Source of the DNA: Candidatus Thermochlorobacteriaceae bacterium
GTDB lineage: Bacteria; Bacteroidota; Chlorobiia; Chlorobiales; Thermochlorobacteraceae
DNA: 64,000 bases
Assembly: GCA_029263855.1 (NCBI GenBank)
Contig: JAJUFC010000001.1
Coordinates: 372,001-436,000, forward strand
Direction of reading: 5' to 3'
Below, piece by piece: positions 1-7,631 of the stretch. A program made the position numbers and the translations under genes. A model generated the notes under the pieces. It ran no database searches. It was given only the letters and a program-made list of their open reading frames with translations, and was not told the DNA's origin. Position 1 is the first letter of the stretch. Every line of letters starts with the position of its first letter.

Positions 1-509
1 GTGGATTTGCCGATGCTAGCGGCGACGGCGATTTCGGCAGGGGTCAAGCGCGCGCCGATGTCGACAATCGTTTCGCCTTGCCGGCGGTCATAGCCTTTGA
101 GATGAACGTGTTGCCACTCGCTTTCGGGCAGAGATTTGATGTCAATGATTCTTCCCGAGCCGTTGGATTGAATCTCGACATCTTCAAGACGAATGACGGC
201 GTCTGCGCCGCTTGGCAATACCGCGCCCGTCATCACTTCTACGGCGAGCGAGGGATTGGGCAATGCGGTTTCGGGCGCGCCTGCAAATTGGGTATATGCG
301 ACTTCAAAGCGTGTTTGTCCTGCTTGCACGGCGTCAAAGGAAACAGCGAAACCGTCCATCGCCACACGGTTGAAGGGCGGAAAATCTCTATCAGCAATCA
401 GCGGTTCAGCCAGAGTGTGTCCGAGTGCGTCAGCGAGCGGCACAGTCGTTTCGCCGAAGTTGCCTAAGTGTGCGAGTAAAATTTGTTCAGCGTCGTGAAC
501 GGCGGTCAT
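1..509 (-). CDS. moeA: Molybdopterin molybdenumtransferase MoeA (N-terminal part, runs off the window)
   Basis: Reading leftward from the ATG at 509, the frame stays open to the window edge, so about 170 N-terminal residues are visible and the C-terminus is missing. The order of motifs is that of MoeA: a PPFNRVAMDGFAV stretch near residues 43-55, MTGAVLPSGADAV near 93-105, and GARLTPAEIAVAASIGKS at the edge. MoeA inserts molybdate into adenylylated molybdopterin in the last step of molybdenum cofactor synthesis. The gene starts 16 bases after a molybdopterin oxidoreductase gene on the same strand, so the two are probably cotranscribed: cofactor maker next to cofactor user. Family assignment is secure; specificity for Mo rather than W cannot be told. 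Confidence 0.93.
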   Translation of the reverse strand, partial: MTAVHDAEQILLAHLGNFGETTVPLADALGHTLAEPLIADRDFPPFNRVAMDGFAVSFDAVQAGQTRFEVAYTQFAGAPETALPNPSLAVEVMTGAVLPSGADAVIRLEDVEIQSNGSGRIIDIKSLPESEWQHVHLKGYDRRQGETIVDIGARLTPAEIAVAASIGKS

Positions 510-525
510 ATATTGGTCGGAATGG

Positions 526-1137
526 TTAATCGGAATAGCGTTCTTCTTTCCAAGGGTTTGCGGTCATCGAGTAGCCGAAATCTTCCCACATGCCGGGTTT
601 ATCTTTCGGAAGAAATTCAAATCCTTTGACCCACTTCGCGCTTTTCCACGCATAGCGTTTCGGGACGAGCAGTCGGCACGGTCCACCATGTTCGGGCGTG
701 AGCGGTTTGCCTTCCCACGAGTGGCAGAGCATCACGGTTTCGTCTTGCAAGACATCAAGCGTGAGGTTGGTCGTGTATTCGCCATAACAGCGCACCATCG
801 CCGCTTGCGCTTCGGGCTTGATTTTGACGAGTTTGAGAACTTCCGAGATGGGAACGCCCGTCCAAGTTTTGTCGAGCATCGACCAGCGCGTTACGCAGTG
901 AAAATCCGCCGTCATCGTTTTTTGCGGAAGCGACATAAAAAAATCCCAATCAAATTCAAATGGCTCTTCGACCAATCCATCGAGGCGAAATTTCCAATTC
1001 GCTTTGGCGACGTAGACGGTGTTGCCGTAGGTCAGCACGGGAAATTTTTGGGTTACGACTTGACCAGGCGGGAGTTTGAGTTCGCCGAAGTCGTTGCGTT
1101 TGCCTTCCCATTCAGGCGGCGGCGCGATAAACGACAT
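526..1137 (-). CDS. Sulfite-oxidase-like molybdopterin-dependent oxidoreductase
   Basis: A 203-residue protein that is essentially one oxidoreductase molybdopterin-binding domain (sulfite oxidase/YedY-MsrP fold). The motif DFHCVTRWS places the cysteine that ligates molybdenum at residue 81. Later motifs HGGPCRLLVPKRYAWKSAKW and the WKEERY tail match the short YuiH-like branch. There is no signal peptide, no twin-arginine motif, no heme domain and no dimerisation domain, so it is a small, probably cytoplasmic member whose substrate is unknown. It lies directly upstream of moeA on the same strand. Fold assignment is strong; any statement about substrate would be a guess. Confidence 0.88.
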   Translation of the reverse strand: MSFIAPPPEWEGKRNDFGELKLPPGQVVTQKFPVLTYGNTVYVAKANWKFRLDGLVEEPFEFDWDFFMSLPQKTMTADFHCVTRWSMLDKTWTGVPISEVLKLVKIKPEAQAAMVRCYGEYTTNLTLDVLQDETVMLCHSWEGKPLTPEHGGPCRLLVPKRYAWKSAKWVKGFEFLPKDKPGMWEDFGYSMTANPWKEERYSD

Positions 1138-1140
1138 TGT

Positions 1141-1165
1141 TTCAAACGGTTAAGGATTGTTTGAA
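1141..1165. promoter_or_regulatory. Inverted repeat upstream of the molybdopterin oxidoreductase/moeA pair
   Basis: TTCAAAC at 1141-1147 is mirrored by GTTTGAA at 1159-1165 with an 11-base spacer. It sits three bases upstream of the oxidoreductase start codon (1137), inside the 180-base divergent gap shared with the OFA transporter. It could be an operator or a leader hairpin. The arms are short and no regulator gene is adjacent, so this is only a candidate. Confidence 0.25.
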
Positions 1166-1317
1166 CACGAAAAATTTTATGGAAAGATAGAACGAAGTAT
1201 GCAAAAAATCGCTTTGCGGATTTAGTTTTTCAAAATTAGCGTCAACAAAACATCGCTTCGCGCTCTGGCGCGCTCGATGCAACTTCAATTAACTATGCAG
1301 TAAAAGGAGGACACGCA

Positions 1318-2739
1318 ATGCTTTCATTTCTTGACCGCGAAAAATCGATTGCGGAACCGGGCTACAATCGCTGGCTCTTTCCGCCTGCCGCGCTTGCCGT
1401 TCATTTGTGCATCGGGCAAGTTTATGGCATCTCCGTCTTCAATATCCCAATGACCAAACTCATTGGCATCACCGAGCCGCAAAAAGGCGTGGATTGGACG
1501 ATTCCCGAAATCGGTTGGATTTTCTCGATTGCGCTTGCGATGCTCGGCATTTCCGCCGCCGTGTTTGGCAAATGGGCAGAGCGTTCAGGTCCACGCAAGA
1601 CGATGTTTGTTTCGGCACTTTGCTGGTCGTCCGGCTTTTTAATCGGCGCGCTTGGCATCTATGTTCACAACTTGTGGCTGGTGTATTTCGGCTATGGGTT
1701 CGTTGGGGGAATCGGGCTTGGTTTGGGCTATATTTCGCCCGTTTCAACGCTGATGAAATGGTTCCCTGACCGACCCGGCATGGCAACAGGCATTGCGATT
1801 ATGGGCTTCGGCGGCGGCGCGATGATTGGCTCTCCGCTTGCTGTTGAACTTATGAACTACTTCAAAACGCCAACATCTATGGGCGTGTGGGAAACCTTCG
1901 TCGCTATGGGCTTGATTTATCTTGTCTTTATGCTCTACGGCGCATTTACGGCGCGCGTGCCTGCTCCTGATTGGAAACCCGAAGGTTGGACGCCAAGCGC
2001 ACAGCCGAAGAAAATGGTTACAACTGCGAATGTTACCGCCGATATGGCAATCAAAACGCCACAGTTCTGGCTCTTGTGGGGCGTCTTGTGTCTCAACGTG
2101 ACGGCAGGCATTGGCGTGCTCGGGCAAGCCTCCCCGATGATTCAAGAAATGTTCTTGCTCAAAAAATTCCGCGACATGGGCTTAGACGAACAGCAAGTTA
2201 TCAAAATGGCTGCGGCGGCAGGTGGCGGCTTTGCGGCGTTGCTCTCGCTCTTTAACCTCGTCGGTCGCTTCTTCTGGTCGTCGCTCTCCGACATTTTCGG
2301 ACGCAAAACCAACTACATGATTTATCTCGGTCTCGGAACTTTGCTTTACGCGATGATTCCGATGACGGGGCAAATCGGAAGCGTCGTGCTCTTCGTTGCG
2401 CTCTTCGCCGTGATTATGAGCATGTATGGCGGTGGTTTCGCCACGATTCCCGCGTACTTGCGCGATATGTTCGGCACGATGCAAGTCGGCGCGATTCACG
2501 GGCGACTGCTGACGGCTTGGTCGGTCGCGGCGGTGCTTGGTCCTGTGCTGGTCAATTACATTCGCGAATATCAAATCAACAGCGGCGTGCCCAAAGCCGA
2601 AGCCTATAACATCACGATGTATATCATGGCGGGGCTTTTAGTGGTTGGATTTATCTGCAACTACTTCGTCAAAGAAGTGGAAACGAAATTCCATCACGTC
2701 GAAGAAACGGCTACGAACTTACAAACGCAACGCGCTTAA
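1318..2739 (+). CDS. OFA-family major facilitator transporter (oxalate/formate-antiporter-like)
   Basis: A 473-residue polytopic membrane protein with the hydrophobic pattern of a 12-helix MFS carrier. It opens with the OFA-type N-terminus (NRWLFPPAALAVHLCIGQVYG), and the loops carry GKWAERSGPRK and GRFFWSSLSDIFGRK, the duplicated MFS loop 2-3/8-9 signatures. OFA members exchange small organic anions such as oxalate, formate or monocarboxylates; the true substrate cannot be read from sequence. The ATG is preceded by a strong ribosome site AAAGGAGG at 1303-1310. It is followed 17 bases later by the small-subunit gene at 2757, an arrangement typical of this subfamily. The two form a short operon ending in a terminator near 2930. 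Confidence 0.9.
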   Translation: MLSFLDREKSIAEPGYNRWLFPPAALAVHLCIGQVYGISVFNIPMTKLIGITEPQKGVDWTIPEIGWIFSIALAMLGISAAVFGKWAERSGPRKTMFVSALCWSSGFLIGALGIYVHNLWLVYFGYGFVGGIGLGLGYISPVSTLMKWFPDRPGMATGIAIMGFGGGAMIGSPLAVELMNYFKTPTSMGVWETFVAMGLIYLVFMLYGAFTARVPAPDWKPEGWTPSAQPKKMVTTANVTADMAIKTPQFWLLWGVLCLNVTAGIGVLGQASPMIQEMFLLKKFRDMGLDEQQVIKMAAAAGGGFAALLSLFNLVGRFFWSSLSDIFGRKTNYMIYLGLGTLLYAMIPMTGQIGSVVLFVALFAVIMSMYGGGFATIPAYLRDMFGTMQVGAIHGRLLTAWSVAAVLGPVLVNYIREYQINSGVPKAEAYNITMYIMAGLLVVGFICNYFVKEVETKFHHVEETATNLQTQRA

Positions 2740-2756
2740 CAAAGGAGACCTAACTC

Positions 2757-2882
2757 ATGTCACAGTCAGCAAAATCTTCATCAAATACAGTTCAACTCAT
2801 CATCGGCTGGTCGATTGTCGGAATTCCTTCGCTGTGGGCAGTCTGGCAAGTGGTGGTTAAAACGATTGTGCTGTTTCAATAA
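2757..2882 (+). CDS. MFS transporter small subunit (41-residue single-helix protein)
   Basis: A 41-residue ORF starting at an ATG with a clean AAAGGAG ribosome site at 2741-2747. The polar N-terminus (MSQSAKSSSNTVQLIIGW) leads into one hydrophobic segment, roughly residues 13-40, ending LFQ. Small proteins of this size and layout sit directly after OFA-type transporters in many bacteria and are named MFS transporter small subunit. The position 17 bases behind the transporter supports that reading. It may stabilise or modulate the carrier in the membrane; this is inferred from context and not demonstrated. It is easily missed because of its size. Confidence 0.78.
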   Translation: MSQSAKSSSNTVQLIIGWSIVGIPSLWAVWQVVVKTIVLFQ

Positions 2883-2905
2883 GCACTTCGTTTCATCGGA
2901 ACGTC

Positions 2906-2936
2906 AAAAGGCAATCGGAAACGGTTGCCTTTTTTA
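2906..2936 (+). terminator. Rho-independent terminator after the OFA transporter operon
   Basis: AAAAGGCAA at 2906-2914 pairs with TTGCCTTTT at 2925-2933, and the right arm runs into a T6 tract. It lies 24 bases after the small-subunit stop codon, which fits the end of the two-gene transcript. Confidence 0.8.
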
Positions 2937-3044
2937 TTGAGTAAAACTCAATTCCTCGCGAACGGTTATTGAGAACGGAGCAAAGCACGGAAAAGAATTC
3001 AACAGATTGAGCATCGATCAAAATCGCTTTTCTCTCTTCATTCT

Positions 3045-4937
3045 TCATTGCTCATTACTCACCACATCTTGTTCCTTATTGCGCTTTTGGTCGAAGTAGC
3101 GTCGCAAGGTCTCGGCGGTTTTCTTCCCGACGGCTTGTTCCAACTGCTCAAATGGCGCGGCTTCGACTTGCGCCACAGAACCGAAGATTTTGAGGAGTTT
3201 TTCGGCTTTGGCTTTGCCCACGCCGTTAATTTCGGTCAGTTCGGTCGAGAGCGTGCGTTTATCGCGCAACTCACGATGAAAAGTAATCGCAAAGCGATGC
3301 GCCTCGTCGCGCGCTTGTTGCAAGAGTTTGAGCGACGACGAGGTTTTCGGCAGGTTGAACGGAAGCGATTCGTTCGGAAAAAAAACTTCCTCGAGCCGCT
3401 TCGCCAAGCCGATGACGGGAATGTTCAATCCCAGTTTTTGCAATACCTCAAACGCGGCTGAAAGTTGTCCTTTGCCGCCATCAATGACGATTAAATCAGG
3501 CAAGGGCAGTTCGGTCGAGAGCGAGCCACTATAACGCCGCTCAATCACTTCTGCCATTGAGGTGAAATCATCAATGCCGTCGACCGTGCGAATTTTGAAT
3601 TTGCGATACTCTGATTTCTTCGGCTTGCCATCAACGAAACAGACCATCGCGGAAACGGTCTCCGAACCTTGGAAGTGCGAGTTATCGAAGCACTCGATTC
3701 GGCGGGGGAGTTTGGGCAGGCGCAAGTCGCGCTCGAGCGAATAGACGCTATTTGGAATCGCCAACGCTTCGCCGCGCTTTTGTTTTTGCAGGAGATATTC
3801 GTTCAAGAGATGCTCGGCGTTGGCGCGGCACATGGCAACGAGTTTGGCTTTGTCGCCAATTTGCGGCATATGGATTTGCACCGATTTCGCTTCGCCTGTT
3901 TCTTGCACGCGCTTTGCAATGAGCGATTCAATCGCTTCGCGTGATTCTACTTCGCACGGCACGAAAATTTCATCGGGCATCACATCGGTTGTTTCCAAGT
4001 AATACTTTTCCATCAAGCGCGAAAGCATCGCCGATTCGCTCTCGTCCATCACATTTGAAAAGTAGAAATGTTGCGAGCCAAGCAGTTTTCCGTCGCGGAC
4101 TTTGAAGACCACGCCGCATGCGTCGGATTGATTGGAGACGACGGCGAAGATGTCGCGGTCGATGTCGTCGACGCTCAACACTTTTTGTCTTGCGGAGTAT
4201 CGCTCGATCGCGTCGAGTTGCCTTTTGAGCGCCGCCGCTTGCTCAAATTTCATCTCTTTGGCATATGCTTTCATTCGCGATTCAATCGAGCGCGAAACTT
4301 CTTTCGTTTTTCCCGAAAGCAATCGCTTCACTTCGTCAATCATCGCGCGGTAATCTTCCATCGTTTGAAATCCCTCGCACGGTCCTTGACACTTCTTGAT
4401 GTGATAATCCAAACAGACCTTGAACTTTTTTTGCGCAATCGTTTCAGGGGTCATTTTCAGCGAGCAACTTCTGACTTGAAAAATTTCGCCGATGGCATCG
4501 AGCAACAAGCGCATTTGTTTGGCTTCGGTATAAGGACCAAAATACTTTGAGCCGTCGCGCCGCGCCGTTCTCGTCGGAAAGACGCGCGGAAAAGGTTCAT
4601 TCGTGATGACGATGTAGGGATAAGACTTGTCGTCGCGCAGGTTGATGTTGTATTTGGGTTTAAGTTGTTTGATGAGATTGTTTTCGAGAATGAGGGCTTC
4701 GACTTCGGAACTCGTGATGATGAGGTCGAGGTCATAAATTTTGCTGACGAGCAGGCGCGTTTTTTCGCTATGGTCGGAAAGGTTGCGAAAGTAGGATTGC
4801 ACGCGCGCGCGAAGGTTTTTGGCTTTGCCGACGTAAATCACGTTGCCCGTTTTGTCTTTGAATTGATAAACGCCGGGCGACATCGGCAAGCCGTCGAGTT
4901 TGAGTTGAAGCGTTTCTGAAAGTTGAAGGTCGCTCAT
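3045..4937 (-). CDS. uvrC: Excinuclease ABC subunit C
   Basis: A full-length 630-residue UvrC, the nuclease subunit that makes both incisions around a bulky lesion after UvrA/UvrB recognition. Domains in order: GIY-YIG nuclease near residues 17-95 (GVYQFKDKTGNVIYVGKAKN), a UVR helix pair for UvrB contact near 205-240 (KEMKFEQAAALKRQLDAIE), the RNase H-like C-terminal nuclease core beginning near 410 (IECFDNSHFQGSETV), and a tandem helix-hairpin-helix near 570-615 (LTEINGVGKAKAEKLL). A typical length and intact motifs suggest it is functional. It is monocistronic here; uvrB lies about 23 kb away in the same window, also alone. Confidence 0.97.
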   Translation of the reverse strand: MSDLQLSETLQLKLDGLPMSPGVYQFKDKTGNVIYVGKAKNLRARVQSYFRNLSDHSEKTRLLVSKIYDLDLIITSSEVEALILENNLIKQLKPKYNINLRDDKSYPYIVITNEPFPRVFPTRTARRDGSKYFGPYTEAKQMRLLLDAIGEIFQVRSCSLKMTPETIAQKKFKVCLDYHIKKCQGPCEGFQTMEDYRAMIDEVKRLLSGKTKEVSRSIESRMKAYAKEMKFEQAAALKRQLDAIERYSARQKVLSVDDIDRDIFAVVSNQSDACGVVFKVRDGKLLGSQHFYFSNVMDESESAMLSRLMEKYYLETTDVMPDEIFVPCEVESREAIESLIAKRVQETGEAKSVQIHMPQIGDKAKLVAMCRANAEHLLNEYLLQKQKRGEALAIPNSVYSLERDLRLPKLPRRIECFDNSHFQGSETVSAMVCFVDGKPKKSEYRKFKIRTVDGIDDFTSMAEVIERRYSGSLSTELPLPDLIVIDGGKGQLSAAFEVLQKLGLNIPVIGLAKRLEEVFFPNESLPFNLPKTSSSLKLLQQARDEAHRFAITFHRELRDKRTLSTELTEINGVGKAKAEKLLKIFGSVAQVEAAPFEQLEQAVGKKTAETLRRYFDQKRNKEQDVVSNEQ

Positions 4938-5035
4938 GTTGCAGTTTTGATGAAGTGCGAAATAAGCAAAAAGATGCTACAAAATCTTCCACTTTCGTAA
5001 TCACGCCGAATAGACTGCCGTATCATTTTTCTTGT

Positions 5036-5054
5036 ATTTAGAAAAAGTCTAAAT
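5036..5054. promoter_or_regulatory. 19-bp palindrome, candidate operator of the imelysin/HTTM/TonB operon
   Basis: ATTTAGA at 5036-5042 and TCTAAAT at 5048-5054 form perfect 7-bp arms around a 5-base spacer. The 19-bp size and the TTTAGA/TCTAAA core resemble iron- or manganese-responsive operators (Fur, Irr and DtxR-type boxes). It covers the place expected for the -33 element of the promoter whose -7 box lies at 5061. A repressor bound here would block the operon. The nature of the regulator is inferred. Confidence 0.6.
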
Positions 5055-5060
5055 AAGCAC

Positions 5061-5068
5061 TATATTTG
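5061..5068 (+). promoter_or_regulatory. Bacteroidota-type -7 promoter element (TATATTTG)
   Basis: TATATTTG fits the Bacteroidota primary-sigma -7 consensus TAnnTTTG exactly. It is 41 bases before the imelysin start codon and just downstream of the 19-bp palindrome, a sensible layout for a repressible promoter. Confidence 0.5.
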
Positions 5069-5108
5069 CACTCGGTTTTTTTCAACAACTCAAATCTCTG
5101 TTTGTTCA

Positions 5109-6212
5109 ATGAAACGACTAACCTTGAAATTGACGGTCTCGGCGGCGTGCCTAGCACTTGCCTTTGTTTCTTTTAACTGTAAAGATACTCTGACGGACAC
5201 TCCGAGCGATACCTTCAACCGCAAAGCCATGCTCGAAAATGTTGCCGACAACATCATCATTCCAAGTTTCGCCGAACTGCAAACCAAAGTCAATGCGCTG
5301 AATAGTGCCGTCAACGCATTTGTGCAAACGCCAAATGAAACCACTCTGCAAGCCTCGCGCGCCGCGTGGGAAGAGGCTTACCTTTCGTGGCAATATGCCA
5401 GTGGCTTCAACTTCGGACCGGCGCAAACTTCAATCGGCACGCTCTTTCAACGTGCGGGCATCTTTCCTGTGAATGCTTCGCAAATTGAAAGCTTCGTCGC
5501 AAGCCGCACCTTCAACAACGACCTTTCGCGCGACACACGCGGCTTCAATGCGATTGAGTATTTGCTCTACGATGCCGTTAGCGTTAGCGAAGTGCTTGGA
5601 AAATTTAGCAACCAAAACCGACGCGATTACCTGCTCACCATTACTGCCGAACTCAAAGCGACGGTTGACACCGTTGTGAATGGTTGGCAATCCTATCGGG
5701 CAGAGTTTGTCTCGAATGTGGGAACAGACATCGGCAGTTCAACCTCGATTCTCTTCAACGAATTTGTGATGGACTTTGAAAGCATCAAGAACTTCAAACT
5801 TGGCGTGCCGCTCGGACGCCGTCCGGGTCAAACTCAACCTGAACCTGCACGTGTCGAAGCCTTTTACAGCGGCAAATCCATTCGCTTGATGCGCGAGCAT
5901 CTCAAAGCCGTCGAGGAACTTTACTACGGAATCGGGCGCAACGGCGTTGATGGCGTAGGCTTCGTCGAGTATCTGCAAAGCGTTCCAAACGGACGCGCTC
6001 TGATTGAGCAAACCGAAGCGCAACTTGCTGTCGTCAAAACCCGCCTGAACGCGCTTCCGAGCGACGCGCGATTGTCGGAGTTAATCGTCTCCAACTTCGC
6101 GCTCGTCGACGCGCTCCATACCGAATTGCAACGCCACACGCGCTTCTTCAAGAGCGAAATGGCATCGCTTCTTTCGCTTACGATTACGTTCAGCAGTGGC
6201 GACGGGGATTAA
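5109..6212 (+). CDS. Imelysin family lipoprotein (ICMP-like, probable iron acquisition)
   Basis: A 367-residue protein with a lipoprotein signal peptide (hydrophobic residues 8-20, then SFNC with Cys24 as lipidation site) and an imelysin/peptidase M75 domain over most of the rest. The family fingerprint is visible as AAWEEAYLSWQYASGF near 85-100 and RGFNAIEYLLYD near 144-155. The usual GxHxxE metal motif reads G-F-N-A-I-E here, so the histidine is replaced by Asn147. Imelysin-like proteins are periplasmic or outer-membrane proteins tied to iron uptake. It is first in an operon with an HTTM protein (gap 3 bases) and a FecA-like receptor. Proteolytic activity should not be assumed. Confidence 0.9.
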   Translation: MKRLTLKLTVSAACLALAFVSFNCKDTLTDTPSDTFNRKAMLENVADNIIIPSFAELQTKVNALNSAVNAFVQTPNETTLQASRAAWEEAYLSWQYASGFNFGPAQTSIGTLFQRAGIFPVNASQIESFVASRTFNNDLSRDTRGFNAIEYLLYDAVSVSEVLGKFSNQNRRDYLLTITAELKATVDTVVNGWQSYRAEFVSNVGTDIGSSTSILFNEFVMDFESIKNFKLGVPLGRRPGQTQPEPARVEAFYSGKSIRLMREHLKAVEELYYGIGRNGVDGVGFVEYLQSVPNGRALIEQTEAQLAVVKTRLNALPSDARLSELIVSNFALVDALHTELQRHTRFFKSEMASLLSLTITFSSGDGD

Positions 6213-6215
6213 GCG

Positions 6216-7631
6216 ATGGCGAATCATCTTGCAAAACGCTTCTTAACTTTCCTTGAATCGCCCGTTCATAGCGCGCCGCTGGCGATGTTTCGCGTTGTCT
6301 TCGGACTCGTGATGCTCGTCAGCGTCGTCCGCTTTTGGCTCTTGGGTTGGATTGAAGACCAATACATTTCGCCCGTCTTTCATTTCAAATACTATGGCTT
6401 CGAGTGGGTCGAGCCGCTCAACGCTGTGGAAATGTATCTCATCTTTTTAGTGATGGGCATCAGCGCGCTGGGCATCATGCTGGGCGCGTTTTATCGTTTG
6501 TCATCAATCGTCTTTTTTCTCGCCTTCACTTATGTTGAACTGCTCGACAAAGCCTATTACCTCAACCATTATTACTTCGTCAGCATCACGGCGTTTCTGC
6601 TCACCCTTGTGCCTGCGCATCGATATTTTTCGGTTGATGTTTGGCGCAATCCCGAACTCGAATGCGCCGAAGTGCCACGCTGGACGATTGACCTCTTCAA
6701 ACTTCAACTTGCGATTGTCTACATTTTTGCAGGGATTGCGAAAATCAATTCCGAATGGTTACTCAACGCAATGCCGCTTCGCTTGTGGCTTCGCGCACAA
6801 GACGCGCTTCCACTCATCGGCTGGGCAATGCCTTACGACCTCACGGCATACCTGTTCAGTTGGGCGGGCATGCTTTACGATTGCACGATTGTTTTCTTCT
6901 TGATGTGGAAACCTACACGCGCACTCGCTTACCTTGCCGTTATTGGCTTTCACGTCATCACGGGCATGATGTTTCCGATTGGCGTGTTTCCGATTGTGAT
7001 GATTGGCGCAACGACGATTTTCTTTTCCGAAAACTTTCACAAAAAAACGATTGACCTTTTGCGTTCAGCCTTTGGCAAAATTTTCCCGAAACCGCTCGCA
7101 ACTTCAACGCTGAAACTTTACACCACGCGCTTTCAGCCGATTTTGCTCGGTGTGCTCCTGATTCACTTTGTGCTTCAACTCTTGATTCCGTTCCGATTTC
7201 TCCTTTATCCGCAAAACGAGTGGTGGAATCCGACCGAATTTTTTTGGAACGAACAAGGCTACCGCTTTTCGTGGCGCGTGATGCTGGTTGAGAAAGCAGG
7301 CACGGCGATTTTTTATGTGAAGGATACGCAGACGGGACGCGAAGGCGTGGTCGATAATCGCGAGTTTTTGAATCCGACCCAAGAAAAGCAGATGTCGTTT
7401 CAGCCCGATATGATTTTGGAATTTGCGCATTTTCTCAAACGCCACTACGCCGCAAAAGGCGTGCATAACCCCGAAGTGCGCGCCGAAGTTTATGCCACGA
7501 TGAACGGACGCTTGGGCAAGTTGCTCATTGACCCGAGCGTCAATCTCGCCAACGAGCGAGAGGGATTCCACGATAAATCTTGGATACTGCCTTTCCACGA
7601 ACAACCCGCTCTCTCGAAGGTGAAAGAATGA
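6216..7631 (+). CDS. HTTM-domain membrane protein (vitamin K-dependent gamma-carboxylase-like)
   Basis: A 471-residue integral membrane protein whose first ~330 residues match the HTTM fold: an N-terminal LAMFRVVFGLVMLVSVVRF helix, a loop with QYISPVFHFKYYGFEWVEPL, and FKLQLAIVYIFAGIAKINSEWL near 168-190, a sequence highly characteristic of this family. HTTM is homologous to the membrane part of vitamin K-dependent gamma-glutamyl carboxylase, but the bacterial role is unknown. The C-terminal ~140 residues are soluble. It is translationally coupled on both sides: 3 bases after the imelysin gene and overlapping the receptor gene by ATGA. Its repeated association with imelysin and TonB receptors points to a part in metal or siderophore uptake (inference). 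Confidence 0.9.
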   Translation: MANHLAKRFLTFLESPVHSAPLAMFRVVFGLVMLVSVVRFWLLGWIEDQYISPVFHFKYYGFEWVEPLNAVEMYLIFLVMGISALGIMLGAFYRLSSIVFFLAFTYVELLDKAYYLNHYYFVSITAFLLTLVPAHRYFSVDVWRNPELECAEVPRWTIDLFKLQLAIVYIFAGIAKINSEWLLNAMPLRLWLRAQDALPLIGWAMPYDLTAYLFSWAGMLYDCTIVFFLMWKPTRALAYLAVIGFHVITGMMFPIGVFPIVMIGATTIFFSENFHKKTIDLLRSAFGKIFPKPLATSTLKLYTTRFQPILLGVLLIHFVLQLLIPFRFLLYPQNEWWNPTEFFWNEQGYRFSWRVMLVEKAGTAIFYVKDTQTGREGVVDNREFLNPTQEKQMSFQPDMILEFAHFLKRHYAAKGVHNPEVRAEVYATMNGRLGKLLIDPSVNLANEREGFHDKSWILPFHEQPALSKVKE

